From Diplonema papillatum (lineage: Eukaryota > Euglenozoa > Diplonemea > Diplonemida > Diplonemidae), in contig JAPJBO010000283.1 in the NCBI GenBank assembly GCA_030068145.1, forward strand, positions 62,001-126,000: a stretch of 64,000 nt of DNA. Reading direction: 5' to 3'. Position numbers and translations under genes: made by a program. Every line of letters starts with the position of its first letter. Position 1 is the stretch's first letter. Below the pieces are notes generated by a model, which was not told the origin of the DNA, did not search any database, and saw nothing but the letters and a program-made list of their open reading frames with translations. Below are positions 32,003-42,836 of the stretch, piece by piece.

Positions 32003-32203
32003 GTGGTCAAACGATTCGCATTCTCGCATATTATCGCATTTGGGGGTTTGGCACCAATTATCGCATTTTCATTCGCACTATCGCACGCCCACCTGGGCAA
32101 ATACAGTAGTATGGACTATCGCATATTATCGCACGCCGATTATATGCGATAGCTTTGTGCGATAATGTGATAATTATTATCGCATGCGAATCGTTTTGAC
32201 CAC
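32003..32203. mobile_element. MITE with TA target duplication and TTATCGCA repeats
   Basis: Inverted ends GTGGTCAAACGATTCGCAT (right end with one extra A) flanked by TA at 32001-32002 and 32204-32205. The interior is built from many TTATCGCA/TGCGATAA words in both directions. About 201 bp; Tc1/mariner-like by its TA duplication. Confidence 0.8.
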
Positions 32204-32560
32204 TATGCGGGCCTCCCCCCCCCCCTAGGGCTATGGTGGCTGCATACGGCTGCATACGCGTATGCGCCCAAACCTGCATACGCATACGCATACGCATACG
32301 GCGCTGCATACGGCTATGCATACGTATGCATACGTATGCATACGGCTATGCATGTGGCTGTGACTTCTCTGACAATGCACCTCCTTCGTCCAGGACGAAG
32401 GGGGAGTCGAAAAGGATACTTAAAAGCAAAGTTTCGTGAGTGTCGACGGAACCTATGTCCGCCGCAACCCGGGGTACACGGGCAGTGTGTTCACTCCCGT
32501 AAGCCGACGAGCCGCGCTCCGATGAGGCAACCGAAGCTGGTTGTCTCAGGATCTGCTGAG

Positions 32561-32618
32561 CAACGGGCTGGCGGAAAGGCCCGCCCACGTGGTGCGGGCC
32601 TTTTCCGCCAGCCCGTTG
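32561..32618. repeat. GC-rich hairpin, 24-bp stem
   Basis: CAACGGGCTGGCGGAAAGGC plus CCGC pairs with its inverted copy (one bulged A) around a 9-base loop. It is inside the CATACG-ended element. Confidence 0.85.
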
Positions 32619-32784
32619 TAGGCTGTCGTGCGTCATGAAGCATGCTCGTTCAGTGCTTCGAGCTGGCGTTCGACGTCGTCGGGGAAAAAGCGAGGCAGAC
32701 ATTGACCGTGGTACGCATCCTCATCGACCTGCTTTCTACTTCCCAGTACATTGCATTGTTACACGGTGAGGTCCAGCCTCAGAA

Positions 32785-32870
32785 ACTGCAGTCAAAAAGG
32801 GCGCGAGTCACACCTAAAAAGCGTGTGACACCCGCTTTTTCAACTCCAGCTTTAACTCCAGTTTCTGGGG
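32785..32870 (-). repeat. Hairpin-tag repeat
   Basis: On the minus strand: CTGGAGTTG, then AAAAAGCGGGTGTCACACGC and a T run; a compact hairpin as in the other copies. Confidence 0.55.
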
Positions 32871-33222
32871 CTCTGGACTCCACCGTCGCACTCATAGGCC
32901 CGTCATGCAGCAGCCAGAAGGCCGGGGCTGGCCTCACACAGCCCCACATATGATGACACGTATGCAGCCGTATGCGTATGCATATTTTCAAATCTGCATA
33001 CGCATACGCATACGCATGCACGTATGCAGCCAGCCCAGCCCTAGGGGGGGTCAATCTACTGTTTAAAAGTGTCCCAATGGACCATTTTTTAACCTTCAAA
33101 TATAACGACAAAGCCGGCTCCGAAAACTGGATGTTCGGGAGCAAAACACCAACTCTGCACGAAATACCGCTGGATGTGCACCCAACGGGCGTTGAATGGT
33201 TGCTGAACAAGGGTGTCAAAAA

Positions 33223-34046
33223 TGCTGTCCAAAGTCGTGCCACCCTTTTACCCCAGGCTACTTCAACCGCCAAAATTCACTTTAAATTCATACTGGGAGA
33301 CCAGGAGGCCCTCATCTGCGGTGGAAAACACCAGCAAAAACGCTATTTTTCTACGCCAGACTTCTTCGGGGGAGGGGAGACTGAGTTTAACGATCAAAGA
33401 GAGCATCACCGTGCTGCAGCCGTAAGTCAACGCTGATGCCTTTGTACGGCAAGGCACTTGCAGCCCCGTCGCGGGATTGACCAGCTCCGTGCGTTGCATT
33501 TTCAAAAGAAGCCCCTCAGGTAGACGTAAGGTCTAGTTTGTGCCACCTTGGCAGATGTGAAGGGGTGAATGCTGCTTCTGAATCGTTGCAATAACATTCG
33601 TCGTCCTCATAGGCGGCACGCATTACCGGAGAAGAGCTGCTCAGACCAATGTTCGTGCAGTTCTGGGACACGCTTTGTGGAAAGTGAGGAAGGAAAACGG
33701 CTTCGACATTTTGCACGCACGACAAGCACAGACGGTAGCCCCGTTGTCCCCGCTTTCCCTGGATCCGAGCCTGTCCTTCCCTCCCACACGTAGGAGTATC
33801 GTGTCCTTCAGCAGTCTGCTGAAAATAAATTAGAACCTTCAGCACAAGCTGTTTGGCCATTGTATGGGCGTCTCCGCGCCCCACACCAATGAACCCCCTT
33901 TCTTCTTGTATTGGTGAGGCATGGTGCGCGAGACAAGCGTTTTTCTTCTCCTTTTTTGCTGCCTGTGTGGTGGCTTTGAGCTGCATTACCACCCACCTTT
34001 GGCAATTTTGCGGTGGGGTAAAAGGGTGGCACGACTTTGGACAGCA
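33223..34046. mobile_element. Element with 32-bp perfect inverted ends and short ORF
   Basis: The first 32 bases (TGCTGTCCAAAGTCGTGCCA and the next 12) are repeated exactly, inverted, at 34015-34046. The adjoining A/T bases extend the match slightly. The 824-bp interior carries a 158-codon minus-strand frame. Confidence 0.65.
33516..33992 (-). CDS. 158-residue ORF inside TIR element
   Basis: Basic N-terminal third, then RGYRLCLSC and later DDECYCND cysteine groups that might bind a metal, and a short acidic stretch. There is no recognised transposase catalytic motif. It could be a zinc-binding accessory protein or a chance frame. Confidence 0.35.
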   Translation of the reverse strand: MVMQLKATTQAAKKEKKNACLAHHASPIQEERGFIGVGRGDAHTMAKQLVLKVLIYFQQTAEGHDTPTCGREGQARIQGKRGQRGYRLCLSCVQNVEAVFLPHFPQSVSQNCTNIGLSSSSPVMRAAYEDDECYCNDSEAAFTPSHLPRWHKLDLTST

Positions 34047-34053
34047 ATTTTGA

Positions 34054-35920
34054 ATTCGCGTTTTATACTCGTTTTAGGGCTCTACACTCGATTTGAAGCT
34101 CGATACCCCTGTGGAAATGACGATGTGGGGTGCCCTACAGGGGGCCAGGTCCCTAGGAGGCCCTAGTATGATGTACCACCCCCGACATAACATTATATAA
34201 CCGCACATTACCCACTCACCCGTCACCAACATCCGTCCAGCCAGGTGCTGGGCTGGTTGTAGGCGGGCCACGAAGCCCGAGCACGTACGGAGGCAAAACG
34301 AAGGCGGAACAAACGGTGCTGCGCATCTAAAGGGAGGGGGCGCCACGCCGACACGACATCAAATCGTGCACACCAGCGGGTCCCGGTGGACTGTCGACAC
34401 TTCGCGCACCGCGCGCCATCGATCAACTTCTTTGCACAAGAAATACTTGAAATTCTAAGTGGAATCGTCGTAATACACAGGGTCCCGGCGGTTTGGCGAC
34501 GCATTTTGCAGGCGTTTTATGAACCCACACCGGTGTGGATCAAACTTTCCTGGGGGTTCCGATTGTTTTTAGGTTCCCTTTGCGGTTGTGTCCTAGTCGG
34601 GCTGTTTTTTTGTGGCTGCGGTTTGGGTTTTGATGATTTTCCTTCAGGAATTGCCTAGGAATTGGCTTGTGGGCAGCGTGACGCCGGTGTCAACCGGTGT
34701 GTGGCAGGTTTGTCAGGCGCAAGCACCGGACCACTCAAGCGAGCCGCGTTGCATCCTCTCTGCCTTGGGAGATTATCTGATGGGCTGTTCTTCGCGTCGG
34801 GAGTTCTCGCTGCGGTGCGGGACACCTCGGTGCGTTTTATGAAAGATGTTGCTTGCCGCGTGCAACTCGAAATGGTTGCAAATCGTTGTCGGGAGCTGGT
34901 GACAGATTCGAAGCGGACAAAGAACTGCGTCGTTTCTTTTTGTTGCATGCTTGAATGCTCAGCACATCGATGCGAGAGTTGCCTGTCGCCGTCATTTGTG
35001 TGGAGAAGTCATCTTGTTGCATCATCAGCTGTCGACCACAGGCTTGTCAACACGCTGAATGCAAGAGTAGCACGTCGTCGTTGTGGGACTCCTACTTCGA
35101 GCTTGGTCGTCCAACTTTCCTCAACACGCGGAATGCAAGAGGCGGAGTACGTCATCATTGTGCGCAGACTCCTTTGACATAGCATCGGTTAGGCCACCTT
35201 CCTCCTCCGCCGTAGAGCCGCAAAGGGAACGCAGCTTCTGCGGTAAATTGGTTGGTGAATAGGGGTGCCGGACAGGGGTTCTGAGAGTTAATTCGACCTG
35301 TCGCGTATGCCGGCTTCAGCGTGGGTACTAGTGGAGTCACAGCTCTTGACAGATAGAAAAAGGAGGGGCGGTGTCCTGATGCGTTCCATGCAACAGCTGC
35401 GTCAGGCGCGGGTTAATCCGTGAACCCGCCATGCTGTCGGCAGTCACACAACGACTGCTGCGCCTGCGGTGCTGAAAGGCGCTTCGTTTCGGTGGCGCGT
35501 GTCGGTTGATCGTTTTCGAGGAACGGTCTTGACTTTTGCAGTTTCATTGGCACATGACCGATTCATTTATTTGCATTCCCACCATGTCTTTCGAGCATGT
35601 GGTATGTCATTCATACTCATTCTAATCGGCATCCCTCTTCTTGAATCGCGAACGATCCCTTCCGTGGAATGTTAACACCGCCATTTGAGATTATCGAGGC
35701 GAGGTCATGCCAGATTAGTTAGCTATGTCACTAGAGCGGAGTGCTGCTCCGATTCAGTATGTGATTGACTCACTCTAGTGATTAGCGGTCTTGCCTTATG
35801 AGTACCAGTCTCTTCTTTCATTCGCCCACTTGCATTTGCCCTGCATCGCTTTCTGGTTAGGAACCCTGCAGCCGCCGAACAAATGCCGCCTACGTCTTTT
35901 AGCCTTCACCAAATGGTCCC
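34054..35920. other. Long gene-free stretch
   Basis: Open frames are short and unconvincing. At 35485-35520 a short piece (GGTTGATCGTTTTC) is shared with 36440 and 61060. No RNA gene was recognised. Confidence 0.35.
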
Positions 35921-36104
35921 TTCAGAAACTCCTCGGGGGACTGCCGTGTACGGACGCTAGAGGGGGGTGTATGACTACAAAGTGGGACTTTCTTGTTGAA
36001 CGCTTACGCCACTAAACCCTGATTTACCTGCGTTTCGTGTGGGCTACAGTCCTTTGAGAGTTCGCACCTGGCAGCCTCCTAGTATTTCCTACAAAGCAGG
36101 TGCT
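35921..36104 (+). repeat. A-tailed SINE-like repeat, diverged and without A tail
   Basis: Aligns over nearly the whole unit (CTCGGGGGACTGCCGTG to CAAAGCAGGTGCTTC) with several small deletions; probably an old copy. Confidence 0.7.
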
Positions 36105-36419
36105 TCTTCTTGTTGCGCGTACATTCAAAAGAGACCTGTTGTCTGCGTATCGTGTTAAACCTATCAAATAGCAACTGCACACAATACTAAATTTGGGTTC
36201 GACTAACTGCCTCCGCGTGCAGCCAATGCTCCGAAAGTGTCCCTTCACTGCGACTGCGTTCCTAAGAACAAAAATCGAAAACCGACACGCTCGTCCCCCT
36301 CGTTCTGGCCCACAGACTCTTCTTGCGCCGTGCTTCACGTGTTGTCGCCCATTTTGGTAGCCCACCCACCGTCAATTTTTGATAATGACCACCGCGGTTG
36401 TTACCATAAAAAGGCAGAC

Positions 36420-36590
36420 GCTTCGTTTTGTTGGTGCGCGCCGGGTGATCGTTTTCCCCCTTGTATTTACCCTGTGTATATTCAAGGTAAGGAATTCTGA
36501 TCAACCACCAAAACACGCTGCCTACGTCTTTTTAGGCTGCACAATACATTGAAGGGCAACCCGCGGGGTTGTTTGTACTAAAAAGACGAT
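36420..36590 (+). repeat. Dispersed repeat, pair with 61040-61160
   Basis: Shared blocks include GGTAAGGAATTCTGATCAAC, CCAAAACACGCTG and CTACGTC(T/G)TTTTAG. The AAGGTAAGG block would also make a good splice donor; I saw no coding sequence before it. Confidence 0.7.
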
Positions 36591-36912
36591 ACCGCAAGGT
36601 GCAGCTGCGCGGCGCTCATCTGGCCGAGGAACTGCGTCGACGACCGGTCGGCAGATCCATGCCACGACACGCGGGCTTCCGCTGGCGGGTGGCCGGGGGC
36701 GAGAGGCCCGTTCTGCTGGAGACTCCCGCCGCCGCTTCTGCTGCGGTGGCCCTTCCGCTTGTACCGGCCGCCCAGCTTGCGGGGCTGGGGCGGCGCCGCG
36801 AAGGCGTCCTCGATGGCGGCGAGCGCGTCGTGCGATTCGAGGAGGTCGAGCATCTTGCTTTCGGTGCTGGCGTCCGTGAAGTCGCGGATGCGGTCGATCG
36901 AGTCCTCCTCCT
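36578..36912 (-). CDS. Probable coding exon, unrecognised
   Basis: The minus-strand frame reads RIRDFTDASTESKMLDLLES, then HDALAAIEDAFAAPP and a basic GGRYKRKGHRS segment, a normal-looking protein stretch. It opens just after a CATAG that could be a splice acceptor (about 36913) and ends LAVSSF-stop in weaker sequence. It may belong with the coiled-coil exon at 37412-38064, which lies upstream on the same strand. Confidence 0.4.
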
Positions 36913-37411
36913 ATGGCGTGATGGATATGGTTCGGTAGGCAAGGCCAAGTCTCTCGTGGTAGTTCGGTTCTCTTTTTCGGAAGAGAATGACATGGATTAG
37001 AACTGCCGAATCTCTTCAATTGATTCCCAAATAGGTGCGGTGAACCGCATATTAAACCGGCCGAGTCTCGCAGATTGGTTCACTTACAAGCGCGGTAGCG
37101 AGTGGTTGTAGCGTAGATTCGAACCACTAAGTATCTTCTCCCTAGCGTAGATTCGAACCACTTATTCTAGCGTTATTTATTCTCTTCGTGGTTTGATTGA
37201 TTTCCTTGCACGCGCAGTGAGTGGTAGTGGAACAACAGCGCAAATTGGAACAAGCAAGTCTCTTCGGGAATTGATTCGTTTCGGGCGCGGTAGCGAGTGG
37301 TTGTGGAAACGACTTCACACACCCCCACCTCCGGTGGTAGACTGATCCTTCCACCTTCTGACAAAGCCCCCCCCACAGGCAAAGTGCACACACCAGATCC
37401 GGGGGAAGCCG

Positions 37412-38064
37412 GCGACGACCCGACGGTCCCGGCACGTCGCTGCAAGCAGGCGACACCGGCCTGTTGTTGTCCGCCGGGCCGCCGGCGCCCGGCGCGCGCA
37501 CGCGGTTAGACGCGAGCCCACCCCGCAGAAACGAGTCGATCAGCTCGTCACCAGACGACGCCGCCGCCGCCGCGTCCGCTGTGTCTTCGGAGAAGAGCAG
37601 CAGCGTGCGCTCCGGCGACCCGCCGCCCCGCTTCTCCCCGGCTCCGCCGGCGCCCCGGCGCGCCGGAGCCGCGCGCGAGGAGACGCGGCCGTCCTTCCCG
37701 GCAGCCTGTCGGGGCCCCGGCCCTGCAGGGGATCCCGTCGTGTTGTTGGAAGCCGAGCTGCGTGTGGCGTCGTCGGCCGAGGTGAGATTCGACGGCGAAC
37801 CCCCATCCTCCTCGCGGTTGTCGGGAAACGAGCGGCCTGACCGCGGCTGCCTGCCGCCGCCGCCGTCCGCCTCCCGGCGGAACGCGGCGTGCGTGACCGT
37901 CTCCTGCAGCTGCTCGTTCGACGCCACGATGGTGGCGCGGAGCTGCCTCTCCCGCGCGAGCATGCCACGCGTGTCATTCAGCGCGTCGTCCGTCGACCGG
38001 AGCTGACTTTCCCTGCCTTCGAGCGTGCGCTCTAGCTCTTCCGCTCGCTGCGAAGAGTTTTGGG
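37412..38064 (-). CDS. Probable coding exon with coiled coil
   Basis: Within a longer open frame (37142-38293) the protein-like part begins after TTCGCAG, a likely acceptor, with RAEELERTLEGRESQLRSTD, a coiled coil of about 60 residues rich in Arg and Glu. It continues as a disordered Gly/Ser/Pro/Arg segment with GDELIDSFLRGGLASN near its end. GATCTG/GTGTGT at about 37400 is a candidate donor. The hydrophobic stretch upstream of the acceptor is probably intron read through. No family was recognised. Confidence 0.45.
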
Positions 38065-38304
38065 AAGATTTTGGGGGTGTTTCCCTTTTTCCGGGAAAGG
38101 GGTTGCCCTCGTACGAGGAGGACAGACATAGACTGGCGCCCCCACCAACGGTTGTGCAGCAGAATAATACAGTGACTCCAATAGTAAAAGAGCTAAAGAA
38201 ACCACACACACTGACGGCGGTAGTACAGCACAGAAAGGAAGAAGAGAGAGTGAGTTTTTCGCGAACGATCGTGTTGTGCAGCCCCGCTGACACTCCGTCG
38301 GAAT

Positions 38305-38392
38305 CGGGACGCGAGTCATACGTGTACCCCGCCGGGGAAAGCGGGGATTTCCCCCGCTTTTCCCCCGCTTTTTAAAAAAGCGGGAGTTAAAT
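38305..38392. repeat. GC hairpin repeat, copy 1
   Basis: ACGCGAGTCATACGTGTACC, then GCGGGGATTTCCCCCGC and CCCGCTTTTTAAAAAAGCGG, two adjacent foldback units. It is repeated at 38630-38707. Confidence 0.8.
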
Positions 38393-38629
38393 TGCCTCCT
38401 TGGAGAGAGTCACTCGGAGCCGTTGTTCCTTCTCCATCCGCCAATTTAACATCCGTTTAATTCATGTCACACCAATCAAAGGATCATTCACGGTTAGCTC
38501 TCCTTAGCTGGCTTGCTGGTACCTTGGGAACGAGCTGACCGGCGAAGTTGGCTGCCCGGCGGCTGCCTCAGTTGGGGAGATCGGTCCTCCTGGCTACCGA
38601 ATCAGTCAGCCAAGACTCCAGCTCAACTG

Positions 38630-38707
38630 ACGCGAGTCATACGTGTACCCCGCCGGGGAAAGCGGGGATTTCCCCCGCTTTTCCCCCGCTTTTTAAAAAA
38701 GCGGGAG
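38630..38707. repeat. GC hairpin repeat, copy 2
   Basis: Essentially identical to copy 1 over about 75 bp. A related fold with GGGGATCCCCCCGCATTTC lies at 40245-40325. Confidence 0.8.
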
Positions 38708-38979
38708 AACAGCGGGGAAACAGCGGGGGATCAGACAACACAATTCTGGGAATGGATATGGCGAACAGTCATCCACACCAGTCGGGGCATGCGCCGAAGA
38801 GGCTCGGAGGCCCTCGGGTCGTATTGCAGACATGCTTCCGTCACCGATGCCGCGCACGGCTGAGGCTCCGTGGAGACACAAGTGCAGGATCCGCCTGCTG
38901 ACGGGAGCGCAGGGCGGCACAGGCGTTATACGAAATAGGCGCGGGCCATCGGCGTTGAAGCAAACACTGCAGGCGCGGG

Positions 38980-40200
38980 GGGCGGAAAAAGAGATGCCTG
39001 CACACCAAGCGCGGTGCCGGGGACATTGGCTCGGACGGGCCCGTGGCCAAGAAGGTCGCCCCGAAGAAGCAAGGCAGGGCGGTCGCCCCGAAGAAGCAAG
39101 GCAGGGCGGTCGCCCCGAAGGTCGCCTCGAAGGCGGCCCCGAAGAGTCGCCCCGAAGGCCGTGTCTTCGGCTGACAGCGGCAGCGACGGCTACCAAACCG
39201 TTTCTGCATCGCACACGCTATCAACAACGCAGTTCGAAACGTCTTACGAACCAGCGTCATGCACGTCTGCCACCTTGTGGGCTGGTGCAGGAGCATGATG
39301 TACAAAGCCGGGACGAGGAATGCGAGATACTTATCCTACCAGAAGAGCTTCAAGTTCCCTCCTTCTGAAACCGAGGCCAAGCGTCGGAAGCTCATTCAAC
39401 TCCGGGAGGGTGCCAAATTCCTGACAGACGCCGAACTTCAGCTGAAGGCCGCTTCCATTCTTGCCGCCGTTCCCGTACCCGACGACTGAAGACGGATCCG
39501 CAGCCGTGTCGTTTCGAGAACCTGAACGTGTTTCTTGCGAACACAAAGTCGGACTCAAAGCCGCCCTCGCCAGGTCAACAGCAAAGGCACTTGCTGGACG
39601 GCAGTGTTCCGCCTTCTGGATCATTTGGATTTGGGCTCGCCACCTGCTGAAGCCCGTGGTGACACTGCTGGACGAGCTGGCAGACACGAAGCGAGGCCCC
39701 TGCCCCGACACGCTGGCTTAACGACTCGACACCATGCTGGCTGCCGTCCGGCTGCAAGGCACGCCACAGACCTTGCCCAGCGTCTCGAAGAAGTGATCAA
39801 CGGACACCCGAACAAGGGTCTGTACAGGTGTCCGCCTTTCCTGAACCAGGCGTACGCACGCTTGATCATCACGGACGACGATAACACCCAGATAGAGTCG
39901 GTGCTTCGGACGTTCCGTGACTCCTGTCCTTTTTGGACAACAGGCAGCTGCTGAATATCGCACGTGGCTCAGCGACAACACAGCCGAAGTCTGACGTGGA
40001 AGGCAAGAGACAAGTTCGCTGCCCTCCGCAGCTGCGCACTGGGCATGTTGAATACATGCCCAGTTGTAACTGGGGTCGACTCGGGGTTCTCAACCCTGAG
40101 TGCGATCTCAGGGAACAAGCGCCGCCAGCGGCTGCCCGCTCAGGGCAAAACTCCTCATCAACGGCGACAGCACACAGTGTTTGGCTCCGGGTGAGGTGAC
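38980..40200 (+). other. Unrecognised, possibly decayed coding region
   Basis: Several plus-strand stretches look like protein but in different frames: a Lys/Arg/Ala/Pro repeat at about 39045-39160 resembling histone H1 tails, FKFPPSETEAKRRKLIQLRE at 39350-39410, and LNQAYARLIITDDDNTQIES at 39842-39901. None has a known domain. I treat it as an unknown gene remnant. Confidence 0.25.
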
Positions 40201-40378
40201 GATGAGTACCCGACGGGTAGTGAAGAAGAAGGTGAGCTCTGAAGTGGCGCTTTTCCCCCGCTTTTCCCCTGCTTTTTCAAGATTTCAGAGGAAAAGAAAT
40301 GCGGGGATCCCCCCGCATTTCTTGCAGATGAGAACTAGCGACGGAGGCACGCCAGACGCGGGTAGCCAACAGGAGCCT

Positions 40379-40984
40379 CTCAGCCCAGAGAAACGGGGTA
40401 CTGAGCTCAGAAGAACTTCGCATACCCCACATGCACAACATCGTGCTTTGCTGGATTTAACCCCGCGAAGTGCAACGTCTCGTACGACAAGGAAAATGCC
40501 CCGCCTTTCCCTCCATACGCGTCCCATCGGGCAGACCGGCTAGAGCACTGGTGAAGTCGCTGGAGAGCATTTCCATCTCGCGGTTCGACTCGTCAAGCTC
40601 GGCCTCGGCGGCTTCCTTCGCCGCTGTCGCTGCGGCGGAGGCGGCGCGCAGGCGGGCGACCTCCCGTTCGACTCCCGCCGCCGCTTCGACGCGAAGCGGT
40701 CGCCTCGCCGTAAACCCTAGCGCTGTCTTCCCTCGCCCACTCGAGGGCCTCTTCGAGCTTCCGCACGGTTTCCCGCAGCTCGGCCTTCGCCTTGTCCGCC
40801 CTGGGACCTCTAAGCCCAGAGGAACGGGGTGCTGAGGCTCAGAAGAAGTTCCCGGAAGAATATGGGCCCCCATTCAGCCTCATAATACAGGGCTGGAGGG
40901 TGTAGGTCGCATACCCCACATGCACAACATCGTGCTTTGCCGGTCCGCTCCGCCACCCCTGCAGGTTCAACGTCTCGTACGACA
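40379..40984. repeat. Duplicated flank and 3' part of the Ala-rich gene
   Basis: Blocks at 40380-40505 recur at 40810-40980 (GCATACCCCACATGCACAAC, ATCGTGCTTTGC), so a unit of about 430 bp containing a 3' gene copy has been tandemly repeated here. Confidence 0.75.
40544..40803 (-). pseudogene. 3' partial copy of the Ala-rich coiled-coil gene
   Basis: About 260 bp nearly match 41122-41390, including VEREVARLRAASAAATAAKE. A small difference disrupts the frame in its upstream part. Confidence 0.8.
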
Positions 40985-41074
40985 AAAATACTGGAGGGGC
41001 TGTCTTGTGCTTACTTCGAAGGAGGCTAGAGGGGGAGAAGCAATACAACTACAAAGCAGGTGCTTATACGAAAA
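40985..41074 (+). repeat. A-tailed SINE-like repeat with internal deletion
   Basis: Has both ends of the unit (ATACTGGAGGGGCTGTC and AAAGCAGGTGCTTATAC) but lacks the middle 140 bp. It sits at the 3' end of the Ala-rich gene. Confidence 0.75.
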
Positions 41075-42183
41075 AGCCCCCGCCTTCCCCCGGGGCAGAC
41101 CTGCTGCATCGCTGCCTTCGCGCTGGTGAAGTCACTGGAGAGCGTTTCCATCTCGCGCCTCGACTCGTCAAGCTCGGCCTCGGCGGCTTCCTTCGCCGCT
41201 GTCGCTGCGGCGGAGGCGGCGCGCAGGCGGGCGACCTCCCGTTCGACTTTCGCCGCCGCTTCGACGCGAGCGGTCGCCTCGCCGTGCAGCTGCCCGGACA
41301 CCCTGGCGCCGTCTTCCCTCGCCCGCTCGAGAGCCTCTTCGAGCTTCCGCACGGTTTCCCGCAGCTCGGCCTTCGCCTTGTCAGCCCGCGACGCGTGCGC
41401 CTTGTGCCCTTCGGCGGCGGCGGCGGCCTTCGACAGCGCCGCGCGCAGGCTTTCGATCTCTTCGGCCGCGGCGCCGAGTTTTTCGGTGCAGTCGGCGGCT
41501 CGCTTCAGGTGCCCGTCGGCCTCGGATGAAACAGCTTCGGCCTCCGTTTGGAGCCGCGCCGCCTCCAGCCGGTGCGCGGCCACCTGCGCGTTGAGGTGGA
41601 GACACTCGGTGTGCTTCCGGGAGAGCTGCTTCGCCGCGTCGTCGGCGGAGCGCCGGAGGTCGTTCGAGGCGCGCTCGGTTTCCTTGAGCTTCGCCTTGTA
41701 CTTCGCCAGCTTCGCCCGCCCCATGCTGCGCTCGGATTCGAGGGCCGCGGCGGCTTGCCGGGCGGCCGCCAGGTCTGCCGCCTGCTCGGCCGCGGCCGCG
41801 ACGAGCCAGCTGCTGGCGGCCTCGAGCCGCGGGAGCTCCAGCAGCAGCGCCGCGCGGGGCGAGGCATCGCCCGTGCTGGCGGGCGGCGCCGCCGGAGCCG
41901 CGGCGGCGGCGACGTGGGTCAAGCGGCCGCTGCCGCTGCGCTGCGCGGCAAGGGTCGAAGCGACCCCGCGCAGGCGCACGGTCGCTTCGAGGATGGCGGC
42001 GTTCGCCGCCGCCGCCGCCGCCTCGGCCGACGCGCGGGCCGAGGCCGAGCCGCGCTGCCCCCGCCCGGCTTCCGCCGCCTCGGCGGCCTTCGCTTCGGCG
42101 ACCTGGGCGGCCTGCGAGGCTAGCTTCTGCAACGAGGCTGTGCGTGGGAACGTATCGCGTTTAACCCCAAGCAAGAACTGCAA
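41026..42183 (-). CDS. Ala-rich coiled-coil protein, function unknown
   Basis: An open frame of 385 codons. Residues about 25-75 and 115-360 are long Ala/Glu/Lys/Arg heptad regions (KYKAKLKETERASNDLRRSA, RKLEEALERAREDGARVSGQ), a parallel rod like those of cytoskeletal or structural coiled-coil proteins; I cannot assign a family. The last 20 residues come from the inserted SINE-like repeat and are probably not native. The frame begins at an ATG (42183), but CGCACAG at 42138-42144 is a good splice acceptor, so this may be an internal exon starting at 42137. Two partial copies lie upstream and one 3' copy downstream. Confidence 0.65.
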   Translation of the reverse strand: MQFLLGVKRDTFPRTASLQKLASQAAQVAEAKAAEAAEAGRGQRGSASARASAEAAAAAANAAILEATVRLRGVASTLAAQRSGSGRLTHVAAAAAPAAPPASTGDASPRAALLLELPRLEAASSWLVAAAAEQAADLAAARQAAAALESERSMGRAKLAKYKAKLKETERASNDLRRSADDAAKQLSRKHTECLHLNAQVAAHRLEAARLQTEAEAVSSEADGHLKRAADCTEKLGAAAEEIESLRAALSKAAAAAEGHKAHASRADKAKAELRETVRKLEEALERAREDGARVSGQLHGEATARVEAAAKVEREVARLRAASAAATAAKEAAEAELDESRREMETLSSDFTSAKAAMQQVCPGGRRGLFRISTCFVVVLLLPL

Positions 42184-42440
42184 CTGGTTTTTTTGCCAAG
42201 CGAGGCTTCTCGCGGTATTTTGCGAATGCTTTTATAAGTGTCTGAGGTTTCGTACGTCGTAATCATGGGTAAGTGGAATTGGTGTCGGTCGAAGCTGGTG
42301 GAACCTTTTGGGTTTAGCATCCCCGGTGGTTGGTAGTGGTGCTGGTTTTGAGGAATCAGGAAAGGCAAAGAAAACTATTTTTGGCGGTGGTCTCCGTCGG
42401 TTCGATAGTTTGTGCTACATCTCTTCGCAGGGCGCGCGGT

Positions 42441-42836
42441 CGCTTCGAGGATGGCGGCGTTCGCCCCCGCCCGGCTTCCGCCGCCTCGGCGGCCTTCGCT
42501 TCGGCGACCTGGGCGGCCTGCGAGGCTAGCTTCTGCAACGAGGCTGTGCGTGGGAACGTATCGCGTTTAACCCCAAGCAAGAACTGCAACTGTTTTTTTG
42601 CCTAGCGAGGCTTCGCGGTATTTTGCGAATGCTTTTATAAGTGTCTGAGGTTTCGTACGTGGGTAAGTGGAATTGGTGTCAGTCGAAGCTGGTGGAACCT
42701 TTTGGGTTTAGCATCCCCTGGCGGTGGTTGGTAGTGGTGCTGGTTTTGAGGAATCAGGAAAGGCAAAGAAAACTATTTTTGGCGGTGGTCTCCGTCGGTT
42801 CGATAGTTTGTGCTACATCTCTTCGCAGGGCGCGCG
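42441..42836 (-). pseudogene. Partial upstream copy 1 of the Ala-rich gene
   Basis: Contains the same intron-like leader, acceptor and about 40 codons (KLASQAAQVAEAKAAEAAEA), then breaks and repeats the upstream flank. The unit is about 400 bp and very close to the parent. Confidence 0.8.

Larger units (their letters stand above)
32216..33050. mobile_element. Element with CATACG-repeat inverted ends
   Basis: Both ends start with a C run, CCTAGGGCT, and continue into GCATACG/CGTATGC tandem words in inverted orientation (32224-32350 and 32944-33040). Between them lie a long GC hairpin and a hairpin-tag repeat. No target duplication was identified. Confidence 0.55.

Noticed and set aside
37142-38293. 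Membrane protein with N-terminal transmembrane segment
   Set aside because: The hydrophobic stretch lies upstream of a good splice acceptor and is probably intron.
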